Source of the DNA: Planctomycetota bacterium
Lineage (GTDB): Bacteria > Planctomycetota > MHYJ01 > WSZJ01
Direction of reading: 5' to 3'
DNA: 46,314 bases
NCBI GenBank assembly: GCA_016190145.1
Contig: JACPRD010000068.1
Location: 1-46,314 of the forward strand
Position 1 is the stretch's first letter. Every line of letters begins with the position of its first letter. Position numbers and translations under genes: made by a program. Below the pieces are notes generated by a model. That model was given only the letters and a program-made list of their open reading frames with translations, made no database searches and had not been told where the DNA came from. This document shows positions 25,201-31,491 of this stretch, piece by piece.

Positions 25201-25240
25201 GGCAGAGGGAGAATCGGGTATGGAGGTGAAGGGGAGTCAT
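22230..25240 (-). CDS. dnaE2: DnaE2/ImuC-like DNA polymerase III alpha, apparent frameshift
   Basis: A C-family polymerase inferred to act in translesion synthesis, because an ImuB-like gene is nearby. The open frame from the ATG at 25240 runs 886 residues and stops at 22580. The next frame continues the protein to 22230 (VETLGFLMSRHPLSLYERE, then the OB domain). One extra base at the CCCC run 22601-22604 (GGGG on the coding strand) would restore about 1003 residues. Polymerase aspartates are intact (PPDIDIDF, VKIDLLGNRSL). The N-terminal PHP domain is degenerate: LHLHTR is kept, but the later Asp and His positions read SLCRGAS and TDRDG. Residues about 370-386 come from a nucleotide repeat. 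Confidence 0.8.
24085..24131 (-). repeat. Short tandem repeat inside dnaE2
   Basis: The coding strand reads CGAACTCCGAACTCCGAACG and further units of seven to eight nt, encoding RRTPNSERRTPDAELR. Related polymerases have a short loop here between the KYG-like helix and the CNHVxFRPR motif, so the repeat appears to be an in-frame insertion of roughly 18-20 residues. It is unlike the surrounding codon pattern. Confidence 0.7.
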
Positions 25241-25245
25241 GCGAT

Positions 25246-25276
25246 GTTAGTATTTTATTAGGGTTTGGAACTTCAA
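25246..25276 (-). promoter_or_regulatory. dnaE2 promoter with overlapping direct-repeat operator
   Basis: On the minus strand: TTGAAG (25276-25271), a 16-nt spacer, and AATACT (25254-25249), ending 8 nt before the ATG. On the plus strand the -10 region lies within GTTAG (25246-25250) and ATTAG (25257-25261), an 11-nt-period direct repeat. The same arrangement is found at imuB. Overlap of the repeat with the -10 box suggests repression by a bound protein, plausibly LexA or another damage-responsive regulator. Confidence 0.5.
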
Positions 25277-25452
25277 AGGCAAAAAATCAATTTCAAAGGG
25301 CAACGGAGGAGGCCTGCGGGGACATTTTGCCTCCGAAGCGCGAGGATGCGCACCCGGCGCTGGCTCGCGGTGGTTTCGGGGGGCGGGCGCGCGGCATCCG
25401 GGTTGCGGGATAGAATGGAGACCGGACACGAACCCCAGTCGGAGGATCTCCC

Positions 25453-25638
25453 ATGCAGGCGACCCTGACGCTCAACGACGACGAGTACGCCGTCCTCCAC
25501 GCGATGCTCAAGGGCGAGCGCGAGGAGGCCCACCACATGATCCACCAGTCGGGATGGAAGCATCACGACGACCTGAAGGCGCGCCTCGCGGTGGTGGAGG
25601 GGCTGCTGAAGAAGATGGAGGAGGCGGCGAAGAAGTAG
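25453..25638 (+). CDS. Small protein of unknown function
   Basis: A 61-residue product (MQATLTLNDDEYAVLHAMLKGEREE...) with an amphipathic, probably all-helical profile and a Lys-rich end. CGGAGGATCTCCC before the ATG gives a good ribosome-binding site at 7-nt spacing, and TAGAAT at 25411-25416 could be its -10 box, which argues that it is real. No family recognised. It lies between the divergent dnaE2 promoter and the nucleotidyltransferase pair. Confidence 0.55.
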   Translation: MQATLTLNDDEYAVLHAMLKGEREEAHHMIHQSGWKHHDDLKARLAVVEGLLKKMEEAAKK

Positions 25639-25674
25639 GCTTCGGCGGACGCCCGTTCGCGTTATGCTGACGGC

Positions 25675-25875
25675 ATGAAGGAAAAGGCGATGCGCGGTCG
25701 GCGGAAATCGAAGGGGAGCGGTTCATCGCCCCGTAAGAGCGGGTGCGGACTTGCGCCGCCGATCCGCCGCCCCGACAAGCGGGTGTTCGCCCGGATGCGT
25801 GAGATGGAACGTCTTGTTGACGAACTGCGCCGCGGCCTGCCGCCGGAGGCGCGCCGGAGAACGAATTGGACCTGA
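25675..25875 (+). CDS. Small basic protein preceding a nucleotidyltransferase
   Basis: A 66-residue product rich in Arg/Lys in its first half. A predicted helix near the end (MREMERLVDELRRGLPPEARRR) follows. TATGCT at 25663-25668 may be a -10 box only 6 nt before the ATG. Its stop overlaps the TTG start of the next gene by 10 nt, implying coupled translation. The pairing of a short gene with a nucleotidyltransferase resembles toxin-antitoxin or MNT-type modules, but no antitoxin family was recognised. Confidence 0.5.
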   Translation: MKEKAMRGRRKSKGSGSSPRKSGCGLAPPIRRPDKRVFARMREMERLVDELRRGLPPEARRRTNWT

Positions 25876-26438
25876 CGGAGCTTCTCGAGAAGGTCGCGGT
25901 CTGTTTTGAGAAGCATCGCGTCCCGTTCGTCCTCATTGGCGGGATGGCTGTCGCGACGTGGATCCGCGCGCGTCCTACCGACGACGTCGACATCGTCGCC
26001 ATGGCGCGGAGGAAAGACGCGCCGAGGTTGAAGCCGGCCCTGATCGAAGTCGGCGCGCGCGTGACGGCCCTCGAAATGCGGCTTCTCTTTGAGCGCCGGT
26101 TCGTGCTGCTCCGGATCGGCGACGCGCGGCTCGACGTGCACGTGGCCGCCTCGGGCCACGACCGCGAGGCGTGGGCGCACGCCGTGGAGCTGCCGGTCGG
26201 CGCCGCGAAGGTCCGCGTGGCCTCGGTCGAGAATCTGGTTCTCTACAAGTTGATCGCGTGGCGCCAGATCGACCAAAGAGACGTCCGCGACTTCATCCGA
26301 AAGATCGGGAATCTCAACAAGGCCTACGTCGAGTCGTGGCTGGCCCGGCTGTCCGAGGAAAACGGCGTGGATCTTCCGGCGCGGTGGAAGCAGGCGATCA
26401 CCGACGCCGCCACTGGGCCAATTGACGAGTCACGTTAG
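25866..26438 (+). CDS. Nucleotidyltransferase-fold protein (AbiEii/MNT-like)
   Basis: A 190-residue protein. The core FVLIGGMAVATWIRARPTDDVDIVA (residues about 20-45) contains the GG motif and the Asp-x-Asp metal pair of polymerase-beta-type nucleotidyltransferases. A third acidic position is likely in RLDVHV near residue 85. ASVENLVLYKLIAWRQIDQRDVRDF resembles the C-terminal helical part of AbiEii-like proteins. The start is TTG, inside the upstream gene's end. It could be a toxin or an RNA/protein-modifying enzyme. No partner other than the 66-residue gene is visible. Confidence 0.7.
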   Translation: MDLTELLEKVAVCFEKHRVPFVLIGGMAVATWIRARPTDDVDIVAMARRKDAPRLKPALIEVGARVTALEMRLLFERRFVLLRIGDARLDVHVAASGHDREAWAHAVELPVGAAKVRVASVENLVLYKLIAWRQIDQRDVRDFIRKIGNLNKAYVESWLARLSEENGVDLPARWKQAITDAATGPIDESR

Positions 26439-26480
26439 ATGCCCGATTTCTGCTCGCCGCGCTCACGCTTTCAGATTGCT

Positions 26481-27632
26481 TCATAGAGACCGCACCACGA
26501 TCGCTTCCGCCCCGAACTTCCCGCGCACCCGGTCCAGTGCCGCCACGAGCGCGCGCTTGCGCGTTTCGACCGGCCCTTCGCCGAAAAGCCCCGGCTGGAC
26601 GTCGCCCGGTTCGAGGCGGGCGAAGGCGACGCTGAGGGTGCGGACGCGGACGCGGCGCTGGAGGGCCTGTGCGAGGAGGTCGAGGACGTGGGGGAGGAGG
26701 TCGGGGTCGAGGTCGGAGGGGGCGGGGAGGAGGCGCTGGCGGGAGGAGCGGAGGCCGTCGGAGTGGACGAGGGAGACCTGGGCGCGGCGGGCGCGGATGC
26801 CTTCGGCGCGGAGGCGGCGGGCGGCGGCCTGGGCGAGGCGCGAGGCCTGGTCGGCGAGGACGTCGGCGTCGTTGATGTCGTCGGCGAGGGAGGCCTGCTC
26901 GCGGATTTCGCGCGCGCCGGTGCCGGGGCAGACGGGGGAGGGGTCGACGCCGCGGGCGCGGTCGCGGAGGGGGGGGCCGGCGGCGCCGAAGGCGGCGGCG
27001 AGGGCGGGGGCGGGAAGCGCCGCGAGCTCGCCGACGCGGCGGACGTTGAGTTCTTCGAGGCGGCGCTGGGTTTCGTCGCCGAGGCCCGGGAGGAAGTGCA
27101 TGGCGAGGGGGGCGAGGTAGGAGGCTTCGGCGCCGAACGGCACGGCTTCGACGCCGTCCGGTTTCACGACGCGGGTGGCGACGTGGGAGACGAGCTTGTT
27201 GGCGGCGGCGCCGGCGGCGGGCCAGAGGCGGAGTTCGCGGCCGACGGCGTCGCGGACGCGGGCGGCGGCGTCGTGCGGGGGGCCCCAGAGGCGGTCGGTG
27301 CCGGTGAGGTCGAGGAAGGCGTGGCCGGGGGAGGCGAGTTCGCAGAGGGGGGAGAAGGAGCCGAGGAGGCGGGCGAGGGCGGCGGTGGCGCGCTCGTAGA
27401 GTTCGGGGTGCGGGGGGAGGACGCGCAGGTCGGGGCAGAGTTTCTCGGCGAGGGAGAGGGGCATGCCGCGGTAGAGGCCGGCGAGGCGGGCTTCGGAGGA
27501 GACGTCGAGGAGGGTGGCGCGGGCGGTGGGGACGGCGATGGCGAGGGGGCGTCCGGCGAGGGGGCGCGGGGCGAGGGCGCGCTCGACGGAGATCGGGAAG
27601 GAAGCGATGTTGACGTGGAGGATGGAGTGCAT
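26481..27632 (-). CDS. imuB: ImuB-like Y-family polymerase homologue, catalytically degenerate
   Basis: A 383-residue protein with the Y-family fold: LHVNIASFPISVERAL at the start, ASPGHAFLDLTGTDRLWG in the palm, and helix-hairpin-helix-like LPGLGDETQRRLEELNVRRVGELAALP. The metal-binding acids are missing: VDxD is HVNI and SIDE is SPGH, as expected for ImuB, which serves as a scaffold for DnaE2. QPGLF (residues 346-350) matches the beta-clamp-binding motif. No imuA is present in the window. It has its own promoter and operator, shared in design with dnaE2 2.4 kb away. Confidence 0.82.
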   Translation of the reverse strand: MHSILHVNIASFPISVERALAPRPLAGRPLAIAVPTARATLLDVSSEARLAGLYRGMPLSLAEKLCPDLRVLPPHPELYERATAALARLLGSFSPLCELASPGHAFLDLTGTDRLWGPPHDAAARVRDAVGRELRLWPAAGAAANKLVSHVATRVVKPDGVEAVPFGAEASYLAPLAMHFLPGLGDETQRRLEELNVRRVGELAALPAPALAAAFGAAGPPLRDRARGVDPSPVCPGTGAREIREQASLADDINDADVLADQASRLAQAAARRLRAEGIRARRAQVSLVHSDGLRSSRQRLLPAPSDLDPDLLPHVLDLLAQALQRRVRVRTLSVAFARLEPGDVQPGLFGEGPVETRKRALVAALDRVRGKFGAEAIVVRSL

Positions 27633-27638
27633 TTAAGT

Positions 27639-27671
27639 GTTAGTATAATGTTAGCATCCGGGGAACTTCAA
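27639..27671 (-). promoter_or_regulatory. imuB promoter with overlapping direct-repeat operator
   Basis: On the minus strand: TTGAAG (27671-27666), an 18-nt spacer, and TATACT (27647-27642), ending 9 nt before the ATG. The -10 box lies within GTTAGTATAATGTTAG (27639-27654 on the plus strand): two GTTAG units 11 nt apart. It matches the dnaE2 operator TGTTAGTATNNTNTTAG at nearly every position. The -35 hexamer is supplied by an AACTTCAA repeat unit. Confidence 0.55.
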
Positions 27672-27675
27672 GGGG

Positions 27676-27840
27676 GATAACTTCAAAAGCAAAGTAACTT
27701 CAAGAGGAGAACTTCAAACGGCAACCGCTCGCCATTTTTCGGAGGGGGCCTTGCCGGCCCCGCGCGGGGCACCCGTTCCAGGGCTGCCGGTTGTCCCTTG
27801 AAGTTGTCCTCTTGAAGTTACTTTGCTTTTGAAGTTGTCC
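27676..27840. repeat. Long inverted repeat made of AACTTCAA units
   Basis: The arms 27676-27726 and 27789-27840 are complementary over about 51 bp with roughly five mismatches. Each is built of AACTTCAA-type units spaced 12-15 nt apart (for example CAAAAGCAAAGTAACTTCAA). The 62-nt centre is GC-rich with its own short stem. Related single units occur at 25269-25276 and 25289-25296 upstream of dnaE2, and at 27664-27671. It fills the gap between imuB and the phosphatase gene. It may be a mobile or recombination-derived repeat; a bidirectional terminator is also possible. Confidence 0.8.
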
Positions 27841-27868
27841 CTTTGAACTTGCCTCCGCAACCGCCGCC

Positions 27869-29146
27869 CTACTCCAGCTGATCCAGAAGCGTCGGCATCT
27901 CGGGCGAAGATATGAACGCGAGACGCTTGAACGCGACGATCGTGATGTCGTCGCTCTGCGCCGCCGTCCCGCGATGCTCCACGATCGACTCCGCAATCTG
28001 GTCCACCATGTCCTGCGCCGTGCCGCCCGCGACGCCCCCCGCGACACGGAGAAGAGCCTCTTCCCCCAGATCGTCGTTCGTCGCGTTCTTGGCCTCGACG
28101 ACCCCGTCCGTGTAGAGAACGAGGTGGTCGTCGATCTCGAGGGGAATCTCCTGGACCCGGACCTCGCGCTCGAAAAGCGGCCCGCCGTTCAGGCCCATGG
28201 CGAGGCCGGAGGCGGGGAGGATGTGGTTGCCGGAGGAGGAGGAGGCGAGAAGAGGCGGGTTCTGGCCGCAGTTCACGACCTGGACGAGGCCGGTCTCGGG
28301 GTCGAGCACCGCGTAGAGCGCCGTCACGAACATGCGGCGCTTGATGTCGGCGGTGACGAAGCGATTGACCTCGATCACGGTGTCGCGCGGGCCGAGGCCG
28401 GGGGCGAGGAGGCGGAACGCGGTCCGCACCATGACCATGATCATGGCGCCGGGAAACCCGTGGCCGGAGACGTCGGCGACGACGATGCCGACGCGGCCAT
28501 TGGGAAGGGGGAAGATATCGAGGTAGTCGCCGCCCACGACGGAGCACGGCTGGTAGAGGGCGGCCGAATCCCAGCCCGGGAAGTCGGGCAGCTCCTGGAC
28601 GACGAGCATCTCCTGGATTTCGCGGCAGCGCGCGCGATCCTCGGAGTCGAGGTCCGACTCGATTTTGGCGGAGGAGGGCTTCCGGGGCGGGACGAGCTGG
28701 CGCACCGCGAGGCCGACGAGATCCGGGTCGCGGAGCTGCAGGAAGGTCTTCTTCGGATACGACATCACCTCGAACTCGTGCTGGTAGGCGGCGCGCGAGG
28801 CGATCACGACGGGGACCACGATCTTCTTGCGCATCATCGTCGAAAGGATCGTGAGTCCGCTCTGGTCGGGCAGATCGATGTCCAGGACGAATGCGTCGAA
28901 CCGCGAGCCCTTGACGAGCATGTCCAGCGCTTCCTGGCCCGACCCGGTCGATTGCGTCATGAACCCCATCTCGCCCAGCGCGCGGACGTAGGCGCCGCGG
29001 CGGGCGGCGTCCGCGTCGGCGACGAGAACGGTGCCCTGTCCGCCGCCCGAGCCGGGAGCCGCGCCCGGCGTCTCGCGGACCCATTTCTTCGTGGGCATCC
29101 GCTCGCCGGGCCGGAAGGCGCTCGTGGATTCGCGGTCGCTATTCAT
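27869..29146 (-). CDS. Response-regulator receiver plus PP2C (SpoIIE/RsbU-type) phosphatase
   Basis: A 425-residue cytoplasmic protein. The receiver domain (about residues 38-155) has DADAARRG, the phosphoacceptor Asp in FVLDIDLPDQSG and a Lys in SYPKK. A linker helix (about 165-195) precedes the PP2C domain. Its metal-binding motifs VVGGDYLDIF, VADVSGHGFPGAM, LYTDGVVEA and SDDITIVAF are complete. Such proteins dephosphorylate anti-sigma-factor antagonists in stress signalling. No antagonist or anti-sigma gene is in the window. It overlaps the upstream paralogue by 8 nt, so the two are probably made together. Confidence 0.9.
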   Translation of the reverse strand: MNSDRESTSAFRPGERMPTKKWVRETPGAAPGSGGGQGTVLVADADAARRGAYVRALGEMGFMTQSTGSGQEALDMLVKGSRFDAFVLDIDLPDQSGLTILSTMMRKKIVVPVVIASRAAYQHEFEVMSYPKKTFLQLRDPDLVGLAVRQLVPPRKPSSAKIESDLDSEDRARCREIQEMLVVQELPDFPGWDSAALYQPCSVVGGDYLDIFPLPNGRVGIVVADVSGHGFPGAMIMVMVRTAFRLLAPGLGPRDTVIEVNRFVTADIKRRMFVTALYAVLDPETGLVQVVNCGQNPPLLASSSSGNHILPASGLAMGLNGGPLFEREVRVQEIPLEIDDHLVLYTDGVVEAKNATNDDLGEEALLRVAGGVAGGTAQDMVDQIAESIVEHRGTAAQSDDITIVAFKRLAFISSPEMPTLLDQLE

Positions 29147-31346
29147 CGAGAAGCGTCCTGGGAATCTCCTCGCCCTCGGCGGCCGGTTCCTCCTCCGGGG
29201 CGGGGCCTCCCTCGCGGCACAGGTCGAGGATCGTGATGTCGTCGGACTGCGGCGCCGTGTCGCGATGCTTCGAAATGGCCGCGTTGATCGCGTCGACGAC
29301 CGCCCGGGGTCCCTTCGCCGCCGCCGACTTCACCGCCTCCATCGCCGGGCCTTCGCCCAGCTCGTCCTTCTTCGCGTTCATCGCCTCGACGACCCCGTCC
29401 GTGTAGAACACGAGGTGGTCGCCCGGCTCCAGCTCCATCTCCTCTTCGCTCACGCTCGCCTCGAACCTCTCGGGATTTCCGAGCCCCATCGGCAGGCCCG
29501 AGGAGGCGAGCATGCGCACGGTCTTCGTCCGGGCCGAGTAATGGAAGGGCGGGTTGTGCGCGCAGTTGACCAGGGAGAGGCGGCCCGACGGGACGTCGAG
29601 GCAGCCGTAGCCGAGCGTGATGAACATGCCCTTCTTGACGTCCGGCGAAACCAGCCGGTTCACCCGGTAGGCGGCGTCGCGGGCGGAGGCGATGCCGGCG
29701 GTCGCCATCCGGAAGGCGCTGCGCACCATGACCATCACCATCGCGGCAGAATATCCTTTTCCGGAAACGTCGCCGACGATGAGCCCGACGCGTCCGGCGT
29801 CCACCTGGAACACGTCGAGGTAGTCGCCGCCGACGTCCCCCGCGGGCTGGTAGAGGTGGGCGACCTCCCAGCCGGGCGTCGGCGGGTACTGTTTCGGGAG
29901 CAGCTGCTCCTGGATCTCGCGCGACCGCGTCCGCTCCGCCTGCTCCGCCTCGTCGATCGCCTTCTCCCGCCGGGTCGCCATCTCCTTCACGGCCTCGACG
30001 ATCGCGGGCGGCTCGAGAACCACGACGAATTTCTTCTTCGGGTAGGAAAAGATCTCGAAGTCGAACTGGTAGGTCGTGGCCTTGGGGCTGGCGATCACGA
30101 CGGGCACGATCATCTTCTGGCGCGTCAGCTTGGAGAGGATCGTGCCACCGCTCCGGTCGGGCAGATTCACGTCCATGACGAGCGCGTCGTAATTGGCCTT
30201 CGAAAGGAGAAGCTCGAGGCCCTCCTTCGCCGACGCCGCCGTGTCGACGACGTATCCGACCTCCGAAAGCGCCTGCTTCCAGGAGGCGCGGCGTTCCGCG
30301 TTGCCGTGGACGATGAGGACGTTTCCGGTGAGAAGAGCCTGGACCTGCTCGAGCTGGGGGAGAAAGCGCATGGCTTTCTCGAGGGTCTCGATCGAGGCGC
30401 CCTGTCCGGAGGCGCGGAGAGCGCGGGCGACGGCCTCGAGGAGGACCATCGCGTCGCCGACGTTGGGGGCGAATTCCTTGAAGGTCTTCTGGAGTTCTTC
30501 GGGTGAAGCGCCGCCGTCGAGATTCCGGGCGAGGACGGCGCCCGAGACGTCCTCCTGCACGGCCGGGGCGGCGAGGGAACCGCGGAGTCCCTCGGGGATG
30601 CGGTCCATCGCTTCCCGGATCTGCTGTCCGAGCGGCACGGTGCCGGGGACGACGGCTTTGGAGATGAAATCGACGACGAGGCGCTGGGCGTCGCCGAGGT
30701 TCCCCTGGCGGGCGAGGTCCTGGACGCGGGGGAAGAGGTCTTCGAGTGTGGCGGGGCCGGCGGCGACGGCGGGGACGGGGGTGCCGGGGCCTGGCGAGCC
30801 GAAGAGGGTATTACGGGCGTCGGCCTGTGCGGTGAGGTCGTGGATGGCGCTGGCGACTTTCGAAGCATCGGCGCCGGCGGGCAGCACCTGGCTCGCGTGG
30901 ACGACGGCGTCGCCGCCGGAGACGGCGACGTACTTGATGTCGTTGAGGCGGACGCGATCGTAGCCCTGGGTGTGCTCGGAGCGGAGGTTGTTTCCTTCGA
31001 GGACGTCCTGGGGCTTGGCGCCGAGGATCTTGAGGACTCGTTCGATCTCGGGAGCGGCGACGCCGGCGTGGAAGGTGATGCTGGTGACGCCGTGGGAGCG
31101 GAGGGAGTCGATGAGGAAGGTGGTGGCGGGGTCTTTAAAGGGCTGGACGATTTCCTGGACGAGGAGGGCGTTTCCCTGGAGGACGAAGGTGGTTTTGGGC
31201 TCGAGGCTCATGGTGCGATCGAGGCCCTTTTTGAGATTGTCGATGTCGCTGCGGCTCTGGGGGTGGTCGTTGCCGTACATCTTGACCGTGCGGGCCGCGC
31301 GGGAGAGGCGGCGCGTGAGGTCGAGCGTTGAGTTGGCGTCTGCCAT
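29139..31346 (-). CDS. Large receiver-PP2C phosphatase with N-terminal sensory region
   Basis: A 735-residue protein. The N-terminal part (about 1-145; KMYGNDHPQSRSDIDNLKKGL, FLIDSLRSHGVTSITFHAGV) resembles an uncharacterised domain seen before HD-GYP and PP2C modules. A linker follows. The receiver domain (about 345-465) retains the acceptor Asp (LVMDVNLPDRSG), but the usual acidic pair is replaced (LIVHGNAERR), so phosphorylation may be altered. The PP2C domain has VGGDYLDVF, VGDVSGKGYSAAM, FYTDGVVEA and SDDITILDL. It is first in a two-gene operon with its shorter paralogue and divergent from fusA, 145 nt apart. Confidence 0.88.
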   Translation of the reverse strand: MADANSTLDLTRRLSRAARTVKMYGNDHPQSRSDIDNLKKGLDRTMSLEPKTTFVLQGNALLVQEIVQPFKDPATTFLIDSLRSHGVTSITFHAGVAAPEIERVLKILGAKPQDVLEGNNLRSEHTQGYDRVRLNDIKYVAVSGGDAVVHASQVLPAGADASKVASAIHDLTAQADARNTLFGSPGPGTPVPAVAAGPATLEDLFPRVQDLARQGNLGDAQRLVVDFISKAVVPGTVPLGQQIREAMDRIPEGLRGSLAAPAVQEDVSGAVLARNLDGGASPEELQKTFKEFAPNVGDAMVLLEAVARALRASGQGASIETLEKAMRFLPQLEQVQALLTGNVLIVHGNAERRASWKQALSEVGYVVDTAASAKEGLELLLSKANYDALVMDVNLPDRSGGTILSKLTRQKMIVPVVIASPKATTYQFDFEIFSYPKKKFVVVLEPPAIVEAVKEMATRREKAIDEAEQAERTRSREIQEQLLPKQYPPTPGWEVAHLYQPAGDVGGDYLDVFQVDAGRVGLIVGDVSGKGYSAAMVMVMVRSAFRMATAGIASARDAAYRVNRLVSPDVKKGMFITLGYGCLDVPSGRLSLVNCAHNPPFHYSARTKTVRMLASSGLPMGLGNPERFEASVSEEEMELEPGDHLVFYTDGVVEAMNAKKDELGEGPAMEAVKSAAAKGPRAVVDAINAAISKHRDTAPQSDDITILDLCREGGPAPEEEPAAEGEEIPRTLLDE

Positions 31347-31451
31347 TAGGCGTGTCTTCCCGGCTTAGCTGCGGCGGACGGACTTCCCGCAAACCCCTGT
31401 TGGCGCACGAGTTGGTTAAGATACCAAACCTTCCGCCTCCAGTCGACTGAC

Positions 31452-31480
31452 TTGCGAGCGCCTGCGCGGTCTGCTCTAAT
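31452..31480 (+). promoter_or_regulatory. fusA promoter, near-leaderless
   Basis: TTGCGA (31452-31457), a 17-nt spacer and TCTAAT (31475-31480; five of six consensus). The fusA ATG is 11 nt after the -10 box, and no Shine-Dalgarno sequence is present. The predicted 5' leader is about 4-5 nt. Confidence 0.6.
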
Positions 31481-31491
31481 GTCGCCCCTTC

